A DNA stretch of 60,000 nucleotides from Tubulanus polymorphus. Lineage: Eukaryota; Nemertea; Palaeonemertea; Tubulaniformes; Tubulanidae. The position numbers and the translations under genes were made by a program. The notes under the pieces were generated by a model. The model was not told where the DNA came from. It saw only the letters and a list, made by a program, of their open reading frames with translations, and ran no database searches. Positions 24,882-39,680 of this stretch are shown piece after piece. The stretch's first letter is position 1; each line of letters starts with the position of its first letter. The DNA lies in assembly GCF_964204645.1 (NCBI RefSeq), contig NC_134035.1:12321951-12381950 (forward strand). The letters run 5' to 3'.

Positions 24882-27800
24882 GTGATGCAGCTTCCAGACT
24901 TAAAGAATCAAGACCATAGAACCACCATCCAGACTTCGCAGATGAATTGCCATAGAACCAGCATTCAGACTTCCCAGATGAATAACCACAGAACCAACAT
25001 CAAACTCTACCACACCAGCAGAATCCAAGGTACTTATCATGTTTTAGGTGATGCAGCTTCAAGACCTGACAGATGAATTACCACAGGACCAACATCAACC
25101 TCTACCACAGAACCAACATCCAGACTCCACAGATGAATTACCACAGAACCAACATCAAACTCTATCACAGAACCAATGTCCAGACTCCACAGATGAATTA
25201 CCACAGAACCAACATCAAACTCTATCACAGAACCAATGTCCAGACTCCACAGACGAATTACCACAGAACCAACATCAAACTCTACCACACCAGCAGAATC
25301 CAAGGTATTTATCATGTTTTAGGTGATGCAGCTTCAAGACCTGACAGATGAATTACCACAGAACCACCATCCAGACTCCACAGACGAATTACCACAGAAC
25401 CAACATTAAACTATCACAGAACCAACATCCAAACTCCACAGATGAATTACCACAGAACCAACATCAAACTACCACACCAGACTCCAAGGTATTTATGATC
25501 TAGGTGATGCAGCTTCCAGACTTAAAGAATCAAGACCACAGAACCACCATCCAGACTTCGCAGATGAATTACCATAGAACCAGCATTCAGACTTCCCAGA
25601 TGAATAACCACAGGACCAACATTCAGATTCAACAGATGAATAACCACAGAGCCACCATCAAACTACCACACCAGACTCCAAGGTATTTATGATCTAGGTG
25701 ATGCAGCTTCCAGACTTAAAGAATCAAGACCACAGAACCACCATCCAGACTTCGCAGATGAATTTCCACAGAACCAACATTCAGATTCAACAGATGAATA
25801 ACCACAGAACCAACATCAAACTCTACCACACCAGCAGAATCCAAGGTATTTATCATGTTTTAGGTGATGCAGCTTCAAGACCTGACAGATGAATTACCAC
25901 AGGACCAACATCAACCTCTACCACAGAACCAACATCCAGACTTCACAGATGAATTACCACAGAACCAACATCAAACTCTATCACAGAACCAACATCCAAA
26001 CTCCACAGATGAATTACCACAGAACCAACATCAAACTACCACACCAGACTCCAAGGTATTTATGATCTAGGTGATGCAGCTTCCAGACTTAAAGAATCAA
26101 GACCACAGAACCACCATCCAGACTTCGCAGATGAATTACCACAGAACCAACATTCAGATTCAACAGATGAATAACCACAGAACCAACATCCAAACTCCAC
26201 AGATGAATTACCACAGAACCACCATCAAACTACCACACCAGACTCCAAGGTATTTATGATCTAGGTGATGCAGCTTCCAGACTTAAAGAATCAAGACCAT
26301 AGAACCACCATCCAGACTTCGCAGATGAATTACCATAGAACCAGCATTCAGACTTCCCATATGAATAACCACAGAACCAACATCAAACTCTACCACACCA
26401 GCAGAATCCAAGGTATTTATCATGTTTTAGGTGATGCAGCTTCAAGACCTGACAGATGAATTACCACAGGACCAACATCAACCTCTACCACAGAACCAAC
26501 ATCCAGACTCCACAGATGAATTACCACAGAACCAACATCAAACTCTATCACAGAACCAATGTCCAGACTCCACAGATGAATTACCCCAGAACCAACATCA
26601 AACTCTATCACAGAACCAACATCCAAACTCCACAGATGAATTACCACAGAACCAACATCAAACTACCATACCAGACTCCAAGGTATTTATGATCTAGGTG
26701 ATGCAGCTTCCAGACTTAAAGAATCAAGACCACAGAACCACCATCCAGACTTCGCAGATGAATTACCACAGAACCAACATTCAGATTCAACAGATGAATA
26801 ACCACAGAACCAACATCAAACTCTACCACACCAGCAGAATCCAAGGTATTTATCATGTTTTAGGTGATGCAGCTTCAAGACCTGACAGATGAATTACCAC
26901 AGAACCACCATCCAGACTCCACAGACGAATTACCACAGAACCAACATTAAACTATCACAGAACCAACATCCAAACTCCACAGATGAATTACCACAGAACC
27001 AACATCAAACTACCACACCAGACTCCAAGGTATTTATGATCTAGGTGATGCAGCTTCCAGACTTAAAGAATCAAGACCACAGAACCCCATCCAGACTTCG
27101 CAGATGAATTACCACGGAACCAACATTCAGATTCAACAGATGAATTACCACAGAAGCAACATCAAACTACCACACCAGACTCCAAGGTATTTATGATCTA
27201 GGTGATGCAGCTTCCAGACTTAAAGAATCAAGACCACAGAACCACCATCCAGACTTCGCAGATTAATTACCACAGAACCAACATTCAGATTCAACAGATG
27301 AATAACCACAGAACCAACATCAAACTCTACCACACCAGCAGAATCCAAGGTATTTATCATGTTTTAGGTGATGCAGCTTCAAGACCTGACAGATGAATTA
27401 CCACAGGACCAACATCAACCTCTACCACAGAACCAACATCCAGACTTCACAGATGAATTACCACAGAACCAACATCAAACTCTATCACAGAACTAACATC
27501 CAAACTCCACAGATGAATTACCACAGAACCAACATCAAACTACCACATCAGACTCCAAGGTATTTATGATCTAGGTGATGCAGCTTCCAGACTTAAAGAA
27601 TCAAGACCACAGAACCACTATCCAGACTTTCGCAGATGAATTACCACAGAACCAACATTCAGATTCAACAGATGAATAACCACAGAACCAACATCCAAAC
27701 TCCACAGATGAATTACCACAGAACCACCATCAAACTACCACACCAGACTCCAAGGTATTTATGATCTAGGTGATGCAGCTTCCAGACTTAAAGAATCAAG

Positions 27801-28269
27801 ACCATAGAACCACCATCCAGACTTCGCAGATGAATTACCATAGAACCAGCATTCAGATTCAACAGATGAATAACCACAGAACCAACATCAAACTCTACCA
27901 CACCAGCAGAATCCAAGGTATTTATCATGTTTTAGGTGATGCAGCTTCAAGACCTGACAGATGAATTACCACAGGACCAACATCAACCTCTACCACAGAA
28001 CCAACATCCAGACTCCACAGATGAATTGCCACAGAACCAACATCAAACTCTATCACAGAACCAACATCCAAACTCCACAGATGAATTACCACAGAACCAA
28101 CATCAAACTACCATACCAGACTCCAAGGTATTTATGATCTAGGTGATGCAGCTTCCAGACTTAAAGAATCAAGACTACAGAACCACCATCCAGACTTCGC
28201 AGATGAATTACCACAAAACCAACATTCAGATTCAACAGATGAATAACCACAGAGCCAACATCAAACTCT

Positions 28270-29940
28270 ACCACACCAGCAGAATCCAAGGTATTTATCA
28301 TGTTTTAGGTGATGCAGCTTCAAGACCTGACAGATGAATTACCACAGAACCACCATCCAGACTCCACAGACGAATTACCACAGAACCAACATTAAACTAT
28401 CACAGAACCAACATCCAAACTCCACAGATGAATTACCACAGAACCAACATCAAACTACCACACCAGACTCCAAGGTATTTATGATCTAGGTGATGCAGCT
28501 TCCAGACTTAAAGAATCAAGACCACAGAACCACCATCCAGACTTCGCAGATGAATTACCACGGAACCAACATTCAGATTCAACAGATGAATTACCACAGA
28601 ACCAACATCAAACTACCACACCAGACTCCAAGGTATTTATGATCTAGGTGATGCAGCTTCCAGACTTAAAGAATCAAGACCACAGAACCACCATCCAGAC
28701 TTCGCAGATGAATTACCACAGAACCAACATTCAGATTCAACAGATGAATAACCACAGAACCAACATCAAACTCCACCACACCAGCAGAATCCAAGGTATT
28801 TATCATGTTTTAGGTGATGCAGCTTCAAGACCTGACAGATGAATTACCTCAGGACCAACATCAACCTCTACCACAGAACCAACATCCAGACTTCACAGAT
28901 GAATTACCACAGAACCAACATCAAACTCTATCACAGAACCAACATCCAAACTCCACAGATGAATTACCACAGAACCAACATCAAACTACCACACCAGACT
29001 CCAAGGTATTTATGATCTAGGTGATGCAGCTTCCAGACTTAAAGAATCAAGACCACAGAACCACCATCCAGACTTCGCAGATGAATTACCACAGAACCAA
29101 CATTCAGATTCAACAGATGAATAACCACAGAACCAACATCAAACTCTACCACACCAGCAGAATCCAAGGTATTTATCATGTTTTAGGTGATGCAGCTTCA
29201 AGACCTGACAGATGAATTACCACAGAACCACCATCCAGACTCCACAGACGAATTACCACAGAACCAACATTAAACTATCACAGAACCAACATCCAAACTC
29301 CACAGATGAATTACCACAGAACCAACATCAAACTACCACACCAGACTCCAAGGTATTTATGATCTAGGTGATGCAGCTTCCAGACTTAAAGAATCAAGAC
29401 CACAGAACCACCATCCAGACTTCGCAGATGAATTACCACGGAACCAACATTCAGATTCAACAGATGAATTACCACAGAACCAACATCAAACTACCACACC
29501 AGACTCCAAGGTATTTATGATCTAGGTGATGCAGCTTCCAGACTTAAAGAATCAAGACCACAGAACCACCATCCAGACTTCGCAGATGAATTACCACAGA
29601 ACCAACATTCAGATTCAACAGATGAATAACCACAGAACCAACATCAAACTCCACCACACCAGCAGAATCCAAGGTATTTATCATGTTTTAGGTGATGCAG
29701 CTTCAAGACCTGACAGATGAATTACCTCAGGACCAACATCAACCTCTACCACAGAACCAACATCCAGACTTCACAGATGAATTACCACAGAACCAACATC
29801 AAACTCTATCACAGAACCAACATCCAAACTCCACAGATGAATTACCACAGAACCAACATCAAACTACCACACCAGACTCCAAGGTATTTATGATCTAGGT
29901 GATGCAGCTTCCAGACTTAAAGAATCAAGACCACAGAACC
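28270..29940. repeat. 878 bp tandem duplication inside block II copy 1
   Basis: The beta-alpha-alpha series at 28,648 and 28,814 returns at 29,526 and 29,692, an offset of 878 bp. Both copies share the otherwise rare GAATTACCTCAGGACC and AAACTCCACCACACC. Block II copy 2 has a single version, so this is a gain in copy 1 or a loss in copy 2. Exact edges are uncertain. Confidence 0.8.
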
Positions 29941-30405
29941 ACTATCCAGACTTCGCAGATGAATTACCACAGAACCAACATTCAGATTCAACAGATGAAT
30001 AACCACAGAACCAACATCCAAACTCCACAGATGAATTACCACAGAACCACCATCAAACTACCACACCAGACTCCAAGGTATTTATGATCTAGGTGATGCA
30101 GCTTCCAGACTTAAAGAATCAAGACCATAGAACCACCATCCAGACTTCGCAGATGAATTACCACAAAACCAACATCAAACTCTACCACACCAGCAGAATC
30201 CAAGGTATTTATCATGTTTTAAGTGATGCAGCTTCAAGACCTGACAGATGAATTACCACAGAACCACCATCCAGACTCCACAGACGAATTACCACAGAAC
30301 CAACATCAAACTCTATCACAGAACCAACATCCAAACTCCACAGATGAATTACCACAGAACCACCATCAAACTACCACACCAGACTCCAAGGTATTTATGA
30401 TCTAG

Positions 30406-33400
30406 GTGATGCAGCTTCCAGACTTAAAGAATCAAGACCACAGAACCACCATCCAGACATCGCAGATGAATTACCATAGAACCAGCATTCAGATTCAACA
30501 GATGAATAACCACAGAACCAACATCAAACTCTACCACACCAGCAGAATCCAAGGTACTTATCATGTTTTAGGTGATGCAGCTTCAAGACCTGACAGATGA
30601 ATTACCACAGGACCAACATCAACCTCTACCACAGAACCAACATCCAGACTCCACAGATGAATTACCACAGAACCAACATCAAACTCTATCACACCAGCAG
30701 AATCCAAGGTATTTATCATGTTTTAGGTGATGCAGCTTCAAGACCTGACAGATGAATTACCACGGGACCAACATCAACCTCTCCCACAGAACCATCATCC
30801 AGACTCCACAGATGAATTACCACAGAACCAACATCAAACTACCACACCAGACTCCAAGGTATTTATGATTTAGGTGATGCAGCTTCCAGACTTAAAGAAT
30901 CAAGACCATAGAACCACCATCCAGACTTCGCAGATGAATTACCATAGAACCAGCATTCAGACTTCCCAGATGAATAACCACAGAACCAACATCCAGACCC
31001 CACAGATGAATTACCACAGAACCAACATCAAACTCTATTACAGAACCAATGTCCAGACTCCACAGATGAATTACCACAGAACCAACATCAAACTCTATCA
31101 CAGAACCAACATCCAAACTCCACAGATGAATTACCACAGAACCAACATCAAACTACCATACCAGACTCCAAGGTACTTATGATCTAGGTGATGCAGCTTC
31201 CAGACTTAAAGAATCAAGACCACAGAACCACCATCCAGACTTCGCAGATGAATTACCACAGAACCAACATTCAGATTCAACAGATGAATAACCACAGAAC
31301 CAACATCAAACTCTACCACACCAGCAGAATCCAAGGTATTTATCATGTTTTAGGTGATGCAGCTTCAAGACCTGACAGATGAATTACCACAGAACCACCA
31401 TCCAGACTCCACAGACGAATTACCACAAAACCAACATTAAACTATCACAGAACCAACATCCAAACTCCACAGATGAATTACCACAGAACCAACATCAAAC
31501 TACCACACCAGACTCCAAGGTATTTATGATCTAGGTGATGCAGCCTCCAAACTTAAAGAATCAAGACCACAGAACCACCATCCAGACTTCGCAGATGAAT
31601 TACCACGGAACCAACATTCAGATTCAAAAGATGAATTACCACAGAACCAACATCAACCTCTACCACACCAGCAGAATCCAAGGTATTTATCATGTTTTAG
31701 GTGATGCAGCTTCAAGACCTGACAGATGAATTACCACAGGACCAACATCAACCTCTACCACAGAACCAACATCCAGACTTCACAGATGAATTACCACAGA
31801 ACCAACATCAAACTCTATCACAGAACCAACATCCAAACTCCACAGATGAATTACCACAGAACCAACATCAAACTACCACACCAGACTCCAAGGTATTTAT
31901 GATCTAGGTGATGCAGCTTCCAGACTTAAAGAATCAAGACCACAGAACCACCATCCAGACTTCGCAGATGAATTACCACAGAACCAACATTCAGATTCAA
32001 CAGATGAATAACCACAGAACCAACATCAAACTCTACCACACCAGCAGAATCCAAGGTATTTATCATGTTTTAGGTGATGCAGCTTCAAGACCTGACAGAT
32101 GAATTACCACAGGACCAACATCAACCTCTACCACAGAACCAACATCCAGATTTCACAGAGGAATTACCACAGAACCAACATCAAACTCTATCACAGAACC
32201 AACATCCAAACTCCAAAGATGAATTACCACAGAACCAACATCAAACTACCACACCAGACTCCAAGGTATTTATGATCTAGGTGATGCAGCTTCCAGACTT
32301 AAAGAATCAAGACCACAGAACCACTATCCAGACTTCGCAGATGAATTACCACAGAACCAACATTCAGATTCAACAGATGAATAACCACAGAACCAACATC
32401 CAAACTCCACAGATGAATTACCACAGAACCACCATCAAACTACCACACCAGACTCCAAGGTATTTATGATCTAGGTGATGCAGCTTCCAGACTTAAAGAA
32501 TCAAGACCATAGAACCACCATCCAGACTTCGCAGATGAATTGCCATAGAACCAGCATTCAGACTTCCCAGATGAATAACCACAGAACCAACATCAAACTC
32601 TACCACACCAGCAGAATCCAAGGTACTTATCATGTTTTAGGTGATGCAGCTTCAAGACCTGACAGATGAATTACCACAGGACCAACATCAACCTCTACCA
32701 CAGAACCAACATCCAGACTCCACAGATGAATTACCACAGAACCAACATCAAACTCTATCACAGAACCAATGTCCAGACTCCACAGATGAATTACCACAGA
32801 ACCAACATCAAACTCTATCACAGAACCAACATCCAAACTCCAAAGATGAATTACCACAGAACCAACATCAAACTACCACACCAGACTCCAAGGTATTTAT
32901 GATCTAGGTGATGCAGCTTCCAGACTTAAAGAATCAAGACCACAGAACCACTATCCAGACTTCGCAGATGAATTACCACAGAACCAACATTCAGATTCAA
33001 CAGATGAATAACCACAGAACCAACATCCAAACTCCACAGATGAATTACCACAGAACCACCATCAAACTACCACACCAGACTCCAAGGTATTTATGATCTA
33101 GGTGATGCAGCTTCCAGACTTAAAGAATCAAGACCATAGAACCACCATCCAGACTTCGCAGATGAATTGCCATAGAACCAGCATTCAGACTTCCCAGATG
33201 AATAACCACAGAACCAACATCAAACTCTACCACACCAGCAGAATCCAAGGTACTTATCATGTTTTAGGTGATGCAGCTTCAAGACCTGACAGATGAATTA
33301 CCACAGGACCAACATCAACCTCTACCACAGAACCAACATCCAGACTCCACAGATGAATTACCACAGAACCAACATCAAACTCTATCACAGAACCAATGTC

Positions 33401-36400
33401 CAGACTCCACAGATGAATTACCACAGAACCAACATCAAACTCTATCACAGAACCAATGTCCAGACTCCACAGACGAATTACCACAGAACCAACATCAAAC
33501 TCTATCACAGAACCAACATCCAAACTCCACAGATGAATTACCACAGAACCAATATCAAACTACCACACCAGACTCCAAGGTATTTATGATCTAGGTGATG
33601 CAGCTTCCAGACTTAAAGAATCAAGACCATAGAACCACCATCCAGACTTCGCAGATGAATTGCCATAGAACCAGCATTCAGACTTCCCAGATGAATAACC
33701 ACAGAACCAACATCAAACTCTACCACACCAGCAGAATCCAAGGTACTTATCATGTTTTAGGTGATGCAGCTTCAAGACCTGACAGATGAATTACCACAGG
33801 ACCAACATCAACCTCTACCACAGAACCAACATCCAGACTCCACAGATGAATTACCACAGAACCAACATCAAACTCTATCACAGAACCAATGTCCAGACTC
33901 CACAGATGAATTACCACAGAACCAACATCAAACTCTATCACAGAACCAATGTCCAGACTCCACAGACGAATTACCACAGAACCAACATCAAACTCTACCA
34001 CACCAGCAGAATCCAAGGTATTTATCATGTTTTAGGTGATGCAGCTTCAAGACCTGACAGATGAATTACCACAGAACCACCATCCAGACTCCACAGACGA
34101 ATTACCACAGAACCAACATTAAACTATCACAGAACCAACATCCAAACTCCACAGATGAATTACCACAGAACCAACATCAAACTACCACACCAGACTCCAA
34201 GGTATTTATGATCTAGGTGATGCAGCTTCCAGACTTAAAGAATCAAGACCACAGAACCACCATCCAGACTTCGCAGATGAATTACCATAGAACCAGCATT
34301 CAGACTTCCCAGATGAATAACCACAGGACCAACATTCAGATTCAACAGATGAATAACCACAGAGCCACCATCAAACTACCACACCAGACTCCAAGGTATT
34401 TATGATCTAGGTGATGCAGCTTCCAGACTTAAAGAATCAAGACCACAGAACCACCATCCAGACTTCGCAGATGAATTTCCACAGAACCAACATTCAGATT
34501 CAACAGATGAATAACCACAGAACCAACATCAAACTCTACCACACCAGCAGAATCCAAGGTATTTATCATGTTTTAGGTGATGCAGCTTCAAGACCTGACA
34601 GATGAATTACCACAGGACCAACATCAACCTCTACCACAGAACCAACATCCAGACTTCACAGATGAATTACCACAGAACCAACATCAAACTCTATCACAGA
34701 ACCAACATCCAAACTCCACAGATGAATTACCACAGAACCAACATCAAACTACCACACCAGACTCCAAGGTATTTATGATCTAGGTGATGCAGCTTCCAGA
34801 CTTAAAGAATCAAGACCACAGAACCACCATCCAGACTTCGCAGATGAATTACCACAGAACCAACATTCAGATTCAACAGATGAATAACCACAGAACCAAC
34901 ATCCAAACTCCACAGATGAATTACCACAGAACCACCATCAAACTACCACACCAGACTCCAAGGTATTTATGATCTAGGTGATGCAGCTTCCAGACTTAAA
35001 GAATCAAGACCATAGAACCACCATCCAGACTTCGCAGATGAATTACCATAGAACCAGCATTCAGACTTCCCATATGAATAACCACAGAACCAACATCAAA
35101 CTCTACCACACCAGCAGAATCCAAGGTATTTATCATGTTTTAGGTGATGCAGCTTCAAGACCTGACAGATGAATTACCACAGGACCAACATCAACCTCTA
35201 CCACAGAACCAACATCCAGACTCCACAGATGAATTACCACAGAACCAACATCAAACTCTATCACAGAACCAATGTCCAGACTCCACAGATGAATTACCCC
35301 AGAACCAACATCAAACTCTATCACAGAACCAACATCCAAACTCCACAGATGAATTACCACAGAACCAACATCAAACTACCATACCAGACTCCAAGGTATT
35401 TATGATCTAGGTGATGCAGCTTCCAGACTTAAAGAATCAAGACCACAGAACCACCATCCAGACTTCGCAGATGAATTACCACAGAACCAACATTCAGATT
35501 CAACAGATGAATAACCACAGAACCAACATCAAACTCTACCACACCAGCAGAATCCAAGGTATTTATCATGTTTTAGGTGATGCAGCTTCAAGACCTGACA
35601 GATGAATTACCACAGAACCACCATCCAGACTCCACAGACGAATTACCACAGAACCAACATTAAACTATCACAGAACCAACATCCAAACTCCACAGATGAA
35701 TTACCACAGAACCAACATCAAACTACCACACCAGACTCCAAGGTATTTATGATCTAGGTGATGCAGCTTCCAGACTTAAAGAATCAAGACCACAGAACCC
35801 CATCCAGACTTCGCAGATGAATTACCACGGAACCAACATTCAGATTCAACAGATGAATTACCACAGAAGCAACATCAAACTACCACACCAGACTCCAAGG
35901 TATTTATGATCTAGGTGATGCAGCTTCCAGACTTAAAGAATCAAGACCACAGAACCACCATCCAGACTTCGCAGATTAATTACCACAGAACCAACATTCA
36001 GATTCAACAGATGAATAACCACAGAACCAACATCAAACTCTACCACACCAGCAGAATCCAAGGTATTTATCATGTTTTAGGTGATGCAGCTTCAAGACCT
36101 GACAGATGAATTACCACAGGACCAACATCAACCTCTACCACAGAACCAACATCCAGACTTCACAGATGAATTACCACAGAACCAACATCAAACTCTATCA
36201 CAGAACTAACATCCAAACTCCACAGATGAATTACCACAGAACCAACATCAAACTACCACATCAGACTCCAAGGTATTTATGATCTAGGTGATGCAGCTTC
36301 CAGACTTAAAGAATCAAGACCACAGAACCACTATCCAGACTTTCGCAGATGAATTACCACAGAACCAACATTCAGATTCAACAGATGAATAACCACAGAA

Positions 36401-38240
36401 CCAACATCCAAACTCCACAGATGAATTACCACAGAACCACCATCAAACTACCACACCAGACTCCAAGGTATTTATGATCTAGGTGATGCAGCTTCCAGAC
36501 TTAAAGAATCAAGACCATAGAACCACCATCCAGACTTCGCAGATGAATTACCATAGAACCAGCATTCAGATTCAACAGATGAATAACCACAGAACCAACA
36601 TCAAACTCTACCACACCAGCAGAATCCAAGGTATTTATCATGTTTTAGGTGATGCAGCTTCAAGACCTGACAGATGAATTACCACAGGACCAACATCAAC
36701 CTCTACCACAGAACCAACATCCAGACTCCACAGATGAATTGCCACAGAACCAACATCAAACTCTATCACAGAACCAACATCCAAACTCCACAGATGAATT
36801 ACCACAGAACCAACATCAAACTACCATACCAGACTCCAAGGTATTTATGATCTAGGTGATGCAGCTTCCAGACTTAAAGAATCAAGACTACAGAACCACC
36901 ATCCAGACTTCGCAGATGAATTACCACAAAACCAACATTCAGATTCAACAGATGAATAACCACAGAGCCAACATCAAACTCTACCACACCAGCAGAATCC
37001 AAGGTATTTATCATGTTTTAGGTGATGCAGCTTCAAGACCTGACAGATGAATTACCACAGAACCACCATCCAGACTCCACAGACGAATTACCACAGAACC
37101 AACATTAAACTATCACAGAACCAACATCCAAACTCCACAGATGAATTACCACAGAACCAACATCAAACTACCACACCAGACTCCAAGGTATTTATGATCT
37201 AGGTGATGCAGCTTCCAGACTTAAAGAATCAAGACCACAGAACCACCATCCAGACTTCGCAGATGAATTACCACGGAACCAACATTCAGATTCAACAGAT
37301 GAATTACCACAGAACCAACATCAAACTACCACACCAGACTCCAAGGTATTTATGATCTAGGTGATGCAGCTTCCAGACTTAAAGAATCAAGACCACAGAA
37401 CCACCATCCAGACTTCGCAGATGAATTACCACAGAACCAACATTCAGATTCAACAGATGAATAACCACAGAACCAACATCAAACTCCACCACACCAGCAG
37501 AATCCAAGGTATTTATCATGTTTTAGGTGATGCAGCTTCAAGACCTGACAGATGAATTACCTCAGGACCAACATCAACCTCTACCACAGAACCAACATCC
37601 AGACTTCACAGATGAATTACCACAGAACCAACATCAAACTCTATCACAGAACCAACATCCAAACTCCACAGATGAATTACCACAGAACCAACATCAAACT
37701 ACCACACCAGACTCCAAGGTATTTATGATCTAGGTGATGCAGCTTCCAGACTTAAAGAATCAAGACCACAGAACCACTATCCAGACTTCGCAGATGAATT
37801 ACCACAGAACCAACATTCAGATTCAACAGATGAATAACCACAGAACCAACATCCAAACTCCACAGATGAATTACCACAGAACCACCATCAAACTACCACA
37901 CCAGACTCCAAGGTATTTATGATCTAGGTGATGCAGCTTCCAGACTTAAAGAATCAAGACCATAGAACCACCATCCAGACTTCGCAGATGAATTACCACA
38001 AAACCAACATCAAACTCTACCACACCAGCAGAATCCAAGGTATTTATCATGTTTTAAGTGATGCAGCTTCAAGACCTGACAGATGAATTACCACAGAACC
38101 ACCATCCAGACTCCACAGACGAATTACCACAGAACCAACATCAAACTCTATCACAGAACCAACATCCAAACTCCACAGATGAATTACCACAGAACCACCA
38201 TCAAACTACCACACCAGACTCCAAGGTATTTATGATCTAG
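30406..38240. repeat. Array 2 tandem block II, copy 2 (7,835 bp, one 878 bp sub-block shorter)
   Basis: Matches block II copy 1 at +8,713 up to about 37,700 and then at +7,835. Landmarks 29,526, 29,692, 29,899 and 30,223 pair with 37,361, 37,527, 37,734 and 38,058. The 878 bp difference equals the local duplication in copy 1. After 38,240 the sequence no longer follows block II. Confidence 0.92.
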
Positions 38241-39680
38241 GTGATGCAGCTTCCAGACTTAAAGAATCAAGACCATAGAACCACCATCCAGACTTCGCAG
38301 ATGAATTACCACAGAACCAACATTCAGATTCAACAGATGAATAACCACAGAACCAACATCAAACTCTACCACACCAGCAGAATCCAAGGTATTTATCATG
38401 TTTTAGGTGATGCAGCTTCAAGACCTGACAGATGAATTACCACAGAACCACCATCCAGACTCCACAGACGAATTACCACAGAACCAACATTAAACTATCA
38501 TAGAACCAACATCCAAACTCCACAGATGAATTACCACAGAACCAACATCAAACTCTACCACAGATCCAACATCCAGACTTCACAGATGAATTACCACAGA
38601 ACCACCATCCAGACTTCACAAATGAATTACCACAGAACCAACATCAAACTCTACCACAGAACCGACATCCAGACTTCACAGATGAATTACCACAGAACCA
38701 ACATTAAACTCTATCACAGAACCAACATCCAAACTCCACAGATGAATTACCACAGAACCACCATCAAACTACCACACCAGACTCCAAGGTATTTATGATC
38801 TAGGTGATGCAGCTTCCAGACTTAAAGAATCAAGACCACAGAACCACCATCCAGACTTCGCAGATGAATTACCACAGAACCAACATTCAGATTCAACAGA
38901 TGAATAACCACAGAACCAACATCAACATCTACCACAGAACCAACATCCAGACTTCACAACTGAATTCCCACAGAACCAACATCAAACTCTACCACAGAAC
39001 CAACATCCAGACTTCACAGATGAATTACCACAGAACCAATATCAAACTCTACCACAGAACCAACATCCAGACTTCACAAATGAATTACCACAGAACCAAC
39101 ATTAAACTCTACCACAGAACCAACATCCAGACTTCACAAATGAATTACCACAGAACCAACATCAAACTCTACCACAGAACCAACATCCAGGCTTCACAAA
39201 TGAATTACCACAGAACCAACATCAAACTCTACCACAGAACCAACATCCAGACTCCACAGATGAATTACCACAGAACCAACATTAAACTCTACCACAGAAC
39301 CAACATCCAGGCTTCACAGATGAATTACCACAGAACCAACATCAAACTCTACCACAGAACCAACATCCAGACTTCACAAATGAATTACCACAGAACCAAC
39401 ATCAAACTCTACCGCAGAACCAACATCCAGACTCCACAGATGAATTACCACAGAACCAACATCAAACTCTACCACAGAACCAACATCCAGGCTTCACAGA
39501 TGAATTACCACAGAACCAACATTAAACTCTACTACAGAACCAACATCCAGGCTTCACAGATGAATTACCAAAGAACCAACATTAAACTCTACTACAGAAC
39601 CAACATCCAGACTTCACAAATGAATAACCACAGAACCAACATCCAGACTTCACAGATGAATCACCACAGAACCAACTTCC
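38241..39680. repeat. Right terminal segment of array 2
   Basis: After block II ends, the sequence switches to block I-like material. 38,503-38,900 aligns with 13,095-13,492 at an offset of 25,408 bp, and 38,950-39,600 aligns with 13,720-14,430 but lacks one 60 bp unit. The last units (39,590-39,670) are irregular, as at the left edge. A 304-codon open frame covers 38,804-39,718 but is a repeat by-product. Confidence 0.85.

Larger units (their letters stand above)
21693..30405. repeat. Array 2 tandem block II, copy 1 (8,713 bp)
   Basis: Landmarks return 8,713 bp downstream from the first (21,693 to 30,406) through 22,161, 23,762, 24,555, 25,504, 26,698, 27,202 and 27,770 to 28,814. Private variants are shared, including CCAGACATCGCAG at ~21,745 and ~30,453, CACAGAACCCCATCC at ~27,078 and ~35,791, a one-base insertion in GACTTTCGCAG at ~27,626 and ~36,339, and CAGAACTAACATCC at ~27,489 and ~36,202. 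It contains an extra 878 bp sub-block absent from copy 2. Confidence 0.93.

Noticed and set aside
8863-38420. Tiny GT...AG 'introns' of 15 or 18 bases in alpha (GTATTTATGATCTAG) and beta (GTATTTATCATGTTTTAG)
   Set aside because: The bases fit GT-AG and follow CCAAG, but animals do not splice introns this short, and removing them still leaves in-frame stops such as AGATGA, so no longer frame results.
1-39600. CRISPR array
   Set aside because: There are no constant repeats separated by unique spacers; all parts of the repeats are related to each other, and the sequence has eukaryotic satellite and SINE/MITE character.
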